Source of the DNA: Paramacrobiotus metropolitanus
Lineage: Eukaryota; Tardigrada; Eutardigrada; Parachela; Macrobiotidae
Assembly (NCBI RefSeq): GCF_019649055.1
Contig: NW_026570487.1
Location: 17,869-81,868, forward strand
Reading direction: 5' to 3'
Length of the DNA: 64,000 nt
Shown: positions 43,965 to 54,522 of the stretch, one piece after another
Position numbering within the stretch: position 1 is the stretch's first letter
How the letters are laid out: every line of letters begins with the position of its first letter
Notes under the pieces: generated by a model
The model's database searches: none
What the model was told of the DNA's origin: nothing
The model's input: the letters and a program-made list of their open reading frames with translations, nothing else
Program-made: the position numbers and the translations under genes

Positions 43965-45098
43965 GATCTATTTTGCGGTGAAAAGTCATCTTTTTCAATG
44001 CCGAAGTTAAATGTACAGAATAATCACATGACATATTGTATTAGAGCTAGACGTAGAATGTATTAGATGCCCGCCTCTAAACGATTTAAATGCCTTACAA
44101 TTGTGCTAAATAAGGAGTAGTCCGCAATGGCTCACGCGCAACAGCGCCGATTCCTTCACGTCTAGCAATCGAGATTTATTATACTGATACAAACGACAAT
44201 GGCAACAAACGGCAACATTCCTCGACGTTCCATGACTTTCAACGCTTAAAGGCTGTACCACGGTACCAGCGCACGTGCGGAATGCCCAAAATAAAGTGCC
44301 ACCTCTGCGATGATATCATGCATTTCTTCCGGCTGGTTTCAAAGTGTTCACTGTGCCGAAACGTGTAGTGTTTGCCAGATTATGCCGACACACGTCTGTC
44401 TACTGTATCGATCAATACGGGTGCCTAAATAATGCTTTTCTGTTGCGCGAAATCATGCGCGACGGTTGGAACGGAAAGCACGGATGGAAAAGAATAATTC
44501 ATGAACGTTAAGCGGCGCCAGGACAGTGCGAATGGATCACCGGGATAAAAATTGTTAAGAAATATGGCAAAATTTTGCTAGCGAAATTGCTTGAATGGGA
44601 TGAAAATTTTACGTATCATGTATGCCTTTGCCTACCTAAGTAATGCTAATGTTTTTACGGCAAATTTGGCTAAAATGATTTCTTAATTGCCACTCGTCAG
44701 TGCACGTAAATACGAGTACTTCGCTTTGACCGATATTTCGTACGGTTGCACTGTTCGACTTGCTGTTGCACTGTTGCACGAATATTTCTAACACTCACCA
44801 CACACTTTTGCCCGTGTTGGTCTGCGAGTCTAACACTCGGCATTTCAGTCGGCGCATTTAGTCGGCCTTAACATGCTACACTGCGTCCTACATGCTGCAG
44901 CCTACGTAACGCATAGACATTTCAGTTATCCTGTTCAAGTAGTCGCCGGGTAAAGCGGCTGTTTACTCGGCCGAGTGTTAGAAACATTGATCCATACAGT
45001 GCAAGTGTTCGAAATAATGGTCAAAGCGAAGTACAGATAGAGTGTGTGTATTTTACATGATTATGCAAGTATATATAAATATGTAGAACTGTACATAT
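43965..45098. other. Duplicated spacer between D and A genes
   Basis: No gene. The segment 43983-44780 aligns with 61745-62540 along its length, e.g. GTCCGCAATGGCTCACG and GCGCGAAATCATGCGCGACG. It is the 5' flank of the D genes within the duplicated D-A unit. Confidence 0.6.
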
Positions 45099-45870
45099 AG
45101 GGGGAAATCGATAGCTTACTATACACCTTCCCTGTACTGCTCCAGTCATTCGTATGGATTTCCACGTCATGGCTAAACAGGGGTTTTTAAAAGCGCCACA
45201 TTTATACCTCCACATTGATTGCTGTAAAGTCGCTTTAGCAAGCGTATCTCGAAATGCGCATGAGTGATTACCTTCAAACTGCCCTGTATTCCTGGAAAAT
45301 CTCTTTCCTGTTTTTTACATGAAGATTCACAAAGACCTCAGAGTTAAACGTTAGAAAAACGAATTTTATGGACTTCAGGCGCGTGACGCAGGTGGCACCG
45401 CCCGGAGTGGCACCGTGATTTGGCTCAAATTTTGAAAGTTTTCGAAATCTTCCATCCTTTTGATTTTCGATTTTTGGGCGAAAAAGTGGCTTCTTCTGCG
45501 CAACGTTGGTTGCAAAATGAAGAATAAATGGCGGGAATCAGTTTAAGTGTTAAATGTGCCTTTTTGAACCAGATTTGTACACGTTTCCAGGATTCTGCCT
45601 GCGCGACGCACAGCAAAATGCAAATTATACTGTCACTGCACTGACTGCAGCACTTTGTTGATTATATAGATATAATATATTTATATATTTATATATATAT
45701 ATATATTTATCACTACCGCGGCCCGCCTTACACGGTACATGTACCTGCATCAGTGTGCAGGTATAAATGCAGTGCTTTTAAAAATCCCTGTTCAGCCATA
45801 ACGTGGAAATCCATACGGATGACTGGAGCAGTACAGGGAAGGTGTATAGTATGCTATCGATTTCCCCCTA
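45098..45870. mobile_element. 773-bp non-autonomous DNA transposon, TA target, long inverted ends
   Basis: The terminal inverted repeats are about 115 bp. Left starts TAGGGGGAAATCGATAGC; right ends in its complement GCTATCGATTTCCCCCTA. The arms differ by about 10%. The paralogous spacer at about 62590-62610 (GAACTGTATATGCAG) lacks the element and supplies the empty site, with a TA duplicated at the insertion. The arms stay open in one frame by chance (TWKSIRMTGAVQGRCIV), which I do not count as coding. No transposase inside. Confidence 0.8.
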
Positions 45871-46237
45871 TACAGACACGGAGAAGTTGTTCAGCTTTGA
45901 AAAAGAGAAGTTTAGCATACTGCAAAGGATGCCGTAATCGTGTTCGTATTAAATCATCGTAATGCACACTCAATCAGCGCATTACTGGTTACAGCGCTTT
46001 AATAATTTGGATTTACGTACACGTACATTACATAAAGTATATAACCGGATACGAAATTAACGACCTGATACATAAACGCAAGCATTCTTTCCTGAGACGG
46101 GGATGAAATCAAAAAATTTATTAAAAATTAACAGATAATGTTAGTAATAAGTTCGTAACAAAGTGAACAATGAGTTAACAAAAAAATCCGCAAAAAATTA
46201 AGAAAACAAATCTCGGTTTAGCAAGGATCTGGAACAC
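45871..46237. other. 3' flank of the A copy at 46.2 kb
   Basis: No gene. It aligns with 62610-62940 (3' flank of the truncated-window A copy) and, in its last 120 bp, with the 3' flank of the 57.6-kb copy (TTAAAAATTAACAGATAATG). TTTATT at about 46117 is a reverse-strand AATAAA that could serve as the poly(A) signal. Confidence 0.5.
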
Positions 46238-48041
46238 TTAGAAAGGCCAGTTATTCATTAGTTGGATAAGGAAATGCAGGGCCATACGCGACAGTTTCTC
46301 CACTTTCAAACCCTTCAGACCGTTCACGCACCACTTCTTCCCGCGGTAATGCAGCGGGGGACGCGGATCCGCCGTCTGCGTCACACACAGTATCTGCAAA
46401 AAAGAAACCATGTTGTCGTAAAGCGCATAGCCTTGGAATGTGTCGGCGATTCGCCGCAGTGCTACCTTGCGGATCATCGAATTCCCATTGAACGCTGGAT
46501 CTAATCTTATATATAGGAATTTTAACCAGTTAGATAAGCGACGCAATTCCGTGCCACTGGGCGCTGACAACCCCGCTTCCATGGCGTTCCACAGCGCGTA
46601 GTCTAAACGTCCCGTAATACGCTGTCGACTCTTCGTAAATTTCGTCTCCAGCTTCAATCGACTCGTGTATTCCACAGTGATACGGCAACGTATTAAGTAG
46701 ATATCATCGCACGGAAAATTCCCGTGGGGGAGGCTGGAAAGCGGGCAAGGATTGCTGGCGTTAGCAGAAAGGTGTTGATGATGCTGGCATTGAGTTCCTT
46801 GTTGGTGCTCATACGGGCTGCTCCGCAGATACATCTTCAGTCCGACGAGGAAGATGGCCTTCAACCGGACGCCAGCACTGCGCAGTGTAATAAAGTTCAG
46901 AATTTTGAGCACTTTCATAATGTCTCTATGCGGCAACCACTGTTTTCGATCTGCGATGATAATGTGGCGCGTGGATGGGGAAAGATGCTTGAAGAGAGCT
47001 GCGATCATAAAATAGGCCCGACCAAGTCCGCACAGTTTCGACGAGGTGAGTGCCGCGCTGTCGAGCAAAGTATCTGCCTTCAGTAAAGCCGAATCCAGAA
47101 GAGAATTCCAAGTTGCGCAGACAGGGCGCAGTTTGGTCTGCGCTATCGTGTCCAGGTGTGAGAAGACTTCCGTCCACAATTCCGTCGGCAAAAAAGCGAC
47201 TTCCTTCACTGCTGAAATCTGGACTAACGGTTCCGAGATTTGTGAAACAGTATCAATCAACGCGCTGTGAAACTTGCTCAGATTTTCCTACGAAAATGCA
47301 CGAATAAATGTCGGTGCTGGTAAATATGAATCAATAGGACAGCCTGTCTTTTCTTACCAGTTCCTTAGTCAAATGCACACTGTCGGGCTGCATTTCAACA
47401 GCGCATCGACGCTGAATGTACACCACGCAGCCGTCCGCAATGTCCACACATCCGGCTTGGGCAGCATACCAGTGCTGATAATTCATTCCACTTTTCTGCT
47501 GCTTCAGTGCTGCTGTCAATAAATGTATGGGACAACTTTCCGGTAGCTGTAGAGCGCGCTTGACGAACGTCCCCTTCGCCACGTATTTTGGAAGATTCCC
47601 GACTTCGGCATCAACAAGGGTTTGCAGCGCACTGCCCTCCTTTTTCCAGCGGATACGGGACATTGGGACCAGAACTGCACACTTCTCGGGATTCCCGTGC
47701 TGTATAACAGCCACGGCGTATATGGAATGCGCGATGTCGACTTCTCTCATGACTAGCTGCGCGGGGAACCACGTCCACGCACCCGATGCACAGTCGCGCA
47801 CCAAGACTTCTGCGGGCAGTTCAGGCGGAGGATTGGTGCGGGCCCGGTCTTTCTTGTCCATGTATCGCCCATCATCATTCAGGAATACTCCCTCAAAAGG
47901 GATGAATTCTCGTCGGCGTCCGGGGCAGAAGAAGTCGATAAAGGGCCCGTGGTCCGCCACATCCACCACGCGTCCATAACGAAACAGTCCGTCTTCGCCC
48001 AGCACGTCTACACTGTTCCACGGTCGGGTTCTTGAGATCAT
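46238..48041 (-). CDS. A-subfamily Agenet/F-box protein at 46.2 kb, intact
   Basis: Exons: 48041-47358 (228 codons), 47287-46466 (274 codons), 46393-46238 (52 codons); phase-0 joints with GTAAGA/TTCGTAG and GTAGCA/TTTGCAG. The product is 553 residues. Barrel 1 is at about 8-50 (WNSVDVLGEDGLFRYGRVVD, RRREFIPFEGVFLND), barrel 2 at about 70-125 (SGAWTWFPAQLV, VLVPMSRIRWK) and the KH0-like part from AKGTFVKRALQLP to VYIQRR. The F-box is at 258-300 (LPTELWTEVFSHLDTIAQTK, VCATWNSLL). The cap is TADPRPPLHYRGKKWCVNG. Intron 2 is 72 nt, divisible by 3 and free of stops, so retaining it would add 24 residues. The start is the first ATG in the exon frame (MISRTRPWN). It is head to head with a C-type remnant at 48.6 kb. 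Confidence 0.85.
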
Positions 48042-48228
48042 TGCCACAAATCTACGACGTAACGATACAAATCTTTAACGTTGAAAAAATTAGAAGTGGC
48101 AAGAAAGCAAGTCGCTTCGCTCTGCGTTCTCAAAATATCCAATGTTACCGTAGAAAAATTCTGAGAATTTTGCTGCAGGTGGATTTACAATTTTACAGCG
48201 TTGGCAAAAAACGCAGCGTGCGGCTGGC

Positions 48229-48276
48229 AAGATAACGTGATCGCCAACCGGAATGGGCGATGTGCACTGCGCTACC
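48229..48276 (-). promoter_or_regulatory. Conserved upstream block of A-subfamily genes (46.2-kb copy)
   Basis: GATAACGTGATCGCCAACCG followed by G-ATGGGCG and CACTGCGCTACC, about 190 bp upstream of the ATG. The same block lies at 51477-51524 and 59574-59620, at comparable positions before two other intact A genes. Strong conservation of a non-coding block beside three transcribed copies suggests a promoter element. Confidence 0.5.
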
Positions 48277-48593
48277 GATACAAGTGCGCTGCTGCCAGAA
48301 AGCAACGTGTGTACACTGTACAGACTGTCACACACATACTGTACTACAGTACCATGTTTGTACATGGTAGTACAGGTGTTAGTACACGCAACGCATGCAG
48401 TGGCAGGCACTGGCAGCACATCATTCTTTGTTGTAAAGCGGTTGGTTGTACTGTACCAAATGTTCGTTTGAAATGTGTTTTTTAAATTCTGGACATATTC
48501 TTTTTAAGTGTTGCAGTGTGTATAGTACCCCAACCATTTCCTCGTCCTAAGTAGCAAAACACGCTTCCCATTTGTGGTTTCAATTTGTCAACC

Positions 48594-48650
48594 ATGTTCA
48601 GCACTACGTACACTGCAGGAGTTCCGTTTAATATAAAAATAAATATTGTC
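48594..48650 (+). pseudogene. Start of a C-subfamily gene, remnant
   Basis: TTCCTCGTCCTAAGTAGCAA, then TGTCAACC and ATGTTCAGCACTACGTACAC match the 5' flank and first codons of the C copy at 59.8 kb (MCSTTK..). Similarity ends after about six codons. It keeps the divergent A/C arrangement seen at 59.4-59.8 kb. Confidence 0.6.
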
Positions 48651-49084
48651 CATAAAATGCGCATTAAAATTCACCAGAAATACAATACCATCAGTTCAAC
48701 AACTGGTATCGCGGCATCGATTTCACGGTCAACCTGCCACAACGTTTTTAGCGACCAGACTTTAATGCGAAAAAATAAAAACAATTGATTTTAGCAGCAA
48801 TTGATAAGAAAAAAAGCAATGCAATTTGAAAATGGGCGTAAAAACACAACTGCTTACGTATCCTTCAGACGTTAACAAACTGTGGGCAAAACAAAAACGA
48901 TTACAAAACAATTAGCAACATTAAATAAAATTTATCCAGAGGAGCTATATTAATTTCCGCCACACACCGCATAGATTGATCCCAGAATTTCAGTTTCACA
49001 CATCGGCAACAAAAGAATAAAATGTAGCAATTGTTAACAATTAATTTCATGATGAATCTAACCAAACTGCTACGGGATTCAGCA
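48651..49084. other. 3' flank of the A copy at 49.1 kb, no gene
   Basis: AT-rich; no recognisable reading frame or repeat. Confidence 0.45.
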
Positions 49085-50928
49085 CTATGGAGACAAGAAA
49101 CAGTCAGGCAATACACTCATCAGTTGGGTGAGGAAATCCTGCCCCAAACGCGACAAATTCTCCACTTCCAAACCCTGCAGGCCGTCCACACACCACTCCT
49201 TCCCGCGGTAATGCAGCGATGGACGTGGATCCGCCGTCTGCGTCGCACACAGGGTCTGCAACAAGAACACACAGTTTCCGTTGACGCTTCCACGTTTGCT
49301 GACCTACGCAGTCTTACCTTGCGGACCATGGCCAGATATCGTCTTGCCTGCTTCGTTAACTGAACGCGTGCTTGAAGTCCTGTCAACCACCCAGACAGGC
49401 GATGCATTTGCTCGTCACTCAACTCCGCACGTTCCGCTTCCATGGCGCTCCACAGCGCACCGCGAAAATCGCCGGTAAGACGTTGACGATACACTGAGAA
49501 CGCGGCCGACAGCTTCAACGGATCCGGGCGATGATACCGGGTGGAGATGACGCACTCAAAAGTGGCAGTGCAGTGTACCAGTTGGATATTCTCACACGGC
49601 AGACTACGGCATGCCATGATGGAAGTCGATGCGCCAGAAGTGTCGTCGGAAACGGGAACCTGATGCGGTTTACACTGCGATTTCAGATGGTCGTCATACG
49701 AAGAAACCAACAAACGGAAATTCAACCCGAACAAATGAACGATCTTCAACATGATGCCGGCACTGCGCTGAACAATGAAATTCACGGTGTTGCACACTTC
49801 CACAATGTCCCTTTCTCTCATCCACCGTCCGCGGTCAGCCACCACCACGTGCTGCGTTGAGGAATTCAGGTTCTTGAAGAGCGCAGAGATCAGAAAATAC
49901 ACCGGCTTAATGTCTCCATACACGTCTGCCTCGGTCAATGCCGCGCTGTCGAGGACAAAATTCGCCATCAAAGAAGCCGAATCCAGAATGGCGTTCCATG
50001 TTGCGCACACGCGGCGCATTTTGGCTTGTGTCATAATGTCCTGATGTGAGAAGACTTCCTCCCACACGTCCGTTGACAGTACATCGACTCCAGCGTCTGC
50101 TTCCTCTGATATTGAAATCCGAGCTTGCGGTTGTGGCATCAGTGAAACGGAATTCAGTAGTACGTCATGAAAGCGCTTTACAATTTTCTGCAAATGTAAT
50201 ACCGTAAAAATTACAACTCAACAATTACTGCAGCAAAACTAGTGGTTATTTACCAGCTCTTTTGCCGGATGAATACCGTCGGGTCCCGTTACAGCACAGG
50301 AACGACGTTGAATGTACTCCACACAGCCGTCCACAACCGCCACTCCCACAGTTTTGACAGCAAACCAGTCGAAGTAGTAATTCATTAAGACCGCATTTTT
50401 ACGGTCTTTCACCGCTGCCTTCACTAATTCCGTCGGAGATCCATCCGGCAGTTTAACACTGCGCTTCACAAAGGTCCATTTCCCAACTCGTGGCAAAGCT
50501 GTCGGAGGAGGTCTCCGCCCATCCGTGGGCGCCTTCCAGCGGATACGCGCCATGGGAACAACATCCGCATATTCCCGCGGTTCCCCGCGATAAACGACAG
50601 CCGTGCTGTAGTGGGCGAGCGCGATATCACGGGCCGGAATGAGTAACTCCGCGGGGAACCACGTCCAGGCACCGGACGCCTCGCGCATCAGGACTTGTGT
50701 GGGCAATTCAGGCGTGGGATATTCCTTAACCATATCGCTGCTGTACCAGTATCGGCGGTCGTCCAGAAGGAAAACACGATCAAAAGCGGCGAATTCCCGT
50801 CGGCGATTGGGGCAGAGAAAATCGATGTAAAGACCCTGGTCCGCCACATCCACCACGCGTCCGTAACGAAAGAGACCGTCGTCGCCCAAGACGTTCACGC
50901 TATTCCATGAGAAGGATTCCACAGCCAT
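49085..50928 (-). CDS. A-subfamily Agenet/F-box protein at 49.1 kb, intact
   Basis: Exons: 50928-50254 (225 codons), 50187-49318 (290 codons), 49255-49085 (57 codons); phase-0 joints with GTAAAT/TTTGCAG and GTAAGA/TTTGCAG-type sites. The product is 571 residues. Barrel 1 is about 8-50 (WNSVNVLGDDGLFRYGRVVD, CPNRRREFAAFDRVFLLDD), barrel 2 about 70-120 (SGAWTWFPAELLI, DVVPMARIRWK) and the KH0-like region follows to VEYIQRR. The F-box at about 258-300 reads LSTDVWEEVFSHQDIMTQAK with VCATWNAIL. A longer linker (SISEEADAGVDV) precedes it than in other A copies. The cap is TADPRPSLHYRGKEWCVDG; its end is extended (LPDCFLSP). The start is the first ATG (MAVESFSWN). Expected to act as an SCF-type adaptor in the cytosol or nucleus (inferred). 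Confidence 0.85.
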
Positions 50929-51680
50929 TGTCGACAGCTAGAAATGTTCTAGGGCTTCTTAAGTTGCTCTTCCTTGAATCAAGAACGAAACTGTTTTAAA
51001 TGCATCATAAAAATTAGTCAGTACTCTGCAAGGTCTACACAGCAAGCCAGCGTACAGCTGACTTTCTCTTCAGGAACTCTGATAAAGAAGCTCTTGAAGG
51101 TAACACTACTTTAAAGTAAAGTTTTAGCATCGCGAATCATCCTTGATTTCTAAAGAAATCACGATAATCAAAATATGGAAGTCCCCAACTTCCAACACCT
51201 AAAACGAAACCCTGCTGAATTCAAATCCAGCTGACTACCATCACTCACTTTTTGCACGGGAAAGGCAGGCTGCTCGGACAATTTGTCCAAAACAAATAGC
51301 ACTGTAATGTATTAATCGTAAAATAAACTAGGCGATAAGAATCAAGATAAGAACTCCGTTCTGCTTTCTAATGCTGTAAAGTGTTCGACATTTGAAAGTT
51401 CCTGAGTGCACGCACGCCACGCAGGTAAGTACTTACTGTACTCGTATGATCACAGCGTCGCAGAGTCAGGCTGACGGGATGACGTGATCGCCATCCGACA
51501 TGGGCGGTCTCTACCGCGCTAACGCTAAGTAACAACCGTTAAGTAAGTATCTTATTTTCCATTAATTAGCAACAGTAATTCAACTTTATCTTACCAATAA
51601 ACAGTTTTATCTCTTAGTAGTTTGTCTTCTAATAATTATTTTCTTTTTATGATAATTTATTTCCTTCCTTCCAATAATTA
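50929..51680. other. 5' flank of the 49.1-kb A gene
   Basis: No gene. It contains the conserved A-type block at 51477-51524. Here the block is about 550 bp from the ATG, rather than 190, so about 350 bp of extra sequence lies between. Confidence 0.45.
51477..51524 (-). promoter_or_regulatory. Conserved upstream block of A-subfamily genes (49.1-kb copy)
   Basis: GGATGACGTGATCGCCATCC then GACATGGGCGG and ACCGCGCTAAC; matches the blocks at 48229 and 59574. Confidence 0.45.
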
Positions 51681-52634
51681 CCGGGTGGCTGAACAAAATG
51701 GCAGTTTCCTGTTTTTGTTTGTTTCTCGCAGACCCTTTGTCGCACCGTAAATTCTTTAGGCTTATTCGATAGAGAATTTTATTAGCTACACAATTTTTAA
51801 AATAGTTTTTGAAAAAATTAGGCCGTCTTCGTTTGCGACGATGCCAAATGAAACCGTCTGAAATGTTTCTTGTCCCAGCTCACAAAACATAAAATCTTGT
51901 GCCATTTTTCCGCTTTCGGACTTTTTGAACATTTTCAACTGCTTCATTTAGCAAAACATGTTTTCTCTCAATAAAAAAAAAAGTTGCGGACATGCTGCAT
52001 ATGCTGAACGGGTTATGCAGTGATGACACACTGTGACTTTTCCAAAAAATGTCGATTTTTTGTTAGGCATTTTCGAGCATTTTTGGTTAAAATTTTTGGC
52101 TGCATCGCAGGTTGTACCGAAAAATGCGAATTTAACTTTGACATGTAGCTAACACACTGCCCTTTCAGAAAAGAAATTTAGCCAGGGAAGCTTTTAGAGC
52201 GCTGGTTAGAAATCTGCTCTCAAAAACTTTGTTTGCCGGTTTCACAAGAATTACTCGTGCAGAGTCTGTTATTCAGCGCACTGGCCAAGCACGGTTGCTA
52301 GAATACTGCAGTTTCTTACAGTAAAAAACGAGAAACAACCCCTCTACCAGAAACAGTAAAATAAAGTACATTAATGTCGTTAGTTGAATAGCAAAAATTT
52401 TTAATTTAGAAACGGGTAATTTTAGATTTTTGCTTCTAGGACATCGTCCAAACCCAGCCAGTTTTACAAAACAATTCATAAAAAATTTCAGCCTTATGGT
52501 AATTTTGACTTTACTTAACTTTCTTGTGTTGAAAGCAATGCTCTATTGAATGAAACTCGGACAACGTCAATTAAGTGCAGGACGGATCCAGCGCACCATG
52601 ATAAAACAGACGGTCATTTTGTTCAGACACCCGG
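51681..52634. mobile_element. 954-bp non-autonomous DNA transposon flanked by TA
   Basis: Left end CCGGGTGGCTGAACAAAATG (51681-51700); right end is the inverted CATTTTGTTCAGACACCCGG (52615-52634). The ends differ at one position. Each end is bordered by TA, a Tc1/mariner-type target duplication. The interior is AT-rich with no transposase; a hydrophobic minus-strand frame at about 52273-52479 is not supported as a gene. Confidence 0.7.
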
Positions 52635-53097
52635 TAGGTCCCGTAACACTTCCGTTTGTGTTAATGGGGATAAATCATAATTATTCATTTGATTGAATTT
52701 CCTGGGCGAAGCCTTTTTTGTATCTGTACATACCGCGAAAAAAGGTTTATTTAGAACGCCTAGTATAGTTCTCATCTTCTGTTGGTTAGGCATTACTTTC
52801 GGTAGTTCTAATCTGTACTTATTTACCTTCTCGCTTAAGCTTATCAGGATTTGTTTCTTTCCCTACTCGAGTACTGTATTTACACAAGTTTAAGAGCCAC
52901 CAAAAGGGCGGAAGCCGTAAACAATAGCGCGCGGCTTCTTTGAAGTTCAAAAAAGCCGTCGGATATTCTGCGCGCACCCGGACTTATTTGTGGCTCTTAA
53001 ACTTGCTAAATACAGTACGTATCGAGTATCAAGAAGTTAAAAGGTGCCAAAATCATTTTGCGATTAGCACCGTCCGACATAGGCCATGCACTCGCAC
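52635..53097. other. Intergenic, no gene
   Basis: It contains an inverted pair: GTATTTACACAAGTTTAAGAGCCAC (first 20 bp at about 52876) and GTGGCTCTTAAACTTGC near 52990. The two enclose a GC-richer stretch of about 90 bp, a possible small foldback. Confidence 0.4.
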
Positions 53098-53790
53098 GAC
53101 AATCTCAATACCACCGTGAACGTTTAGGATCGATCAACGCATGCGCTGCAGACGAGTAGTCGTAAATCCGTAATAGCAGAAGATGGTCTCTTTGTCGATC
53201 TGTTCTGTCCGAATCGGCGACGTGAATTTGCACCGCTCGCGTGAATTTGCATTTGCACCCGCGTCCTACGACCTTATACGATCTGGGCCGGTTTCGACTG
53301 CATTCTGGGATGCTTTGGAGTGGCACTACCCGTGTTAAAATTTAGGACTAAAATTTAATGGTCGCGCGCGCTCATATCCACATTCCGTACGCATGCAGTG
53401 AAGCACTGTACTACTAATTGGTACTTTGAAATATCCGGCTGTCGTTTAGTGCACAGCACGCGACGATTTAGTTCTAAATGGTACCAACTGATCAGCAGCG
53501 GTACTGTCGTCTGCAAGGTAAAACAGGCAGTGACCCTTGATTCATCCTATTTATGACTTTTGAAAACTGCGTTCTGAAATCTTCCATTGCAGGTACTTTG
53601 GGAGGCGCATCAGGATGTTCCGCGTCTGTCATCGCATTACCGCGCGAAGAAATAGGAGCGTGGGCGCAAACGGCTTGCAAGATCTGCAATGGAAGAAGCT
53701 GTCGCGGATTACTCGGCATTTGTTCGTTAAACTACAAAACTGGAAGGGAACTGCAACGGATAATGGATTTTGATTCGGGCGTGAACAGTT
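53098..53790 (+). pseudogene. B-type Agenet/F-box relic with internal deletion
   Basis: Exon 1 part (about 53110-53290) reads VIAEDGLFVDLFCPNRRREF, then a disrupted APFG.. and TRVLRPYTIW. An exon-2 end VVCK|GTAAAAC is at about 53508-53525. The exon-3 relic (about 53593-53780) has LSSHYRAKK*ERG and, in another frame, QDLQWKKLSRITRHLFVKLQ. Nearly all of exon 2 including the F-box is gone. It has several stops and frameshifts. Confidence 0.72.
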
Positions 53791-54522
53791 CGAGTCCTAG
53801 CAGTCGCCCTTGCTCAGTATGCCAGGCCGTAGTGAACGCTGTCGCTGTTTTCTCAGGTTTTGTAGTTAAATTACTGTATCGTTTAGATTTGGTTGACTTC
53901 CATCTCTTTTACTGATACTGTAGACGAAATTGCAGTTCTCCCTCTCTGATCTTCGTTTCGTTTCTCTACAAATTTCTGACCCGACACATTGCCGACTTGT
54001 AAATTCGCTATCAGAGGTTATCAAATTGCAGTTTCTGAACGAAACCGTTGCCGAACTTGCCGTTATATTCCGTGCCCTTTTTCTGGAAACTGTTAGTTTC
54101 AGATGGAAAAAGAAACAGAAAACTAATAATCTTATTAATCTCGATAATTACATAATTTATCTTTACGAAAAGTTGATAAATCCATAAGCTAGATTCGCTA
54201 TGTTAAGAAGACGTAGGTAGTGTATCAACTTAAAAAATTTGGGTATTCGCAACATGTTACACAAATTTAAAAGAAACTTGATTTTATAAGGAAAACCCAG
54301 TATAAAGCATATCCTACACCTTCGTACCCAAATAACAGGTCCATTGTGCACAGGGCGATTATTGAATTATCAAAAACACTAGGAGAAAAGTGAATCAGAT
54401 AGGATCTGAGAGAAAAGCAAAACATGTAATTCCAAACAATTTTATACGAGTAAGAAGCAAGCCTGACAAAACACATCCTAGCGCCTATTGCTAAAATTAT
54501 CCAAGAATGCGCATTGTGCATG
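53791..54522. other. No gene recognised
   Basis: AT-rich region 3' of both the B relic and the C copy. No motif in any frame. Confidence 0.4.

Noticed and set aside
45021-45962. Matching peptides on opposite strands (TWKSIRMTGAVQGRC..)
   Set aside because: They lie in the inverted ends of the 773-bp element; both arms being open is chance.
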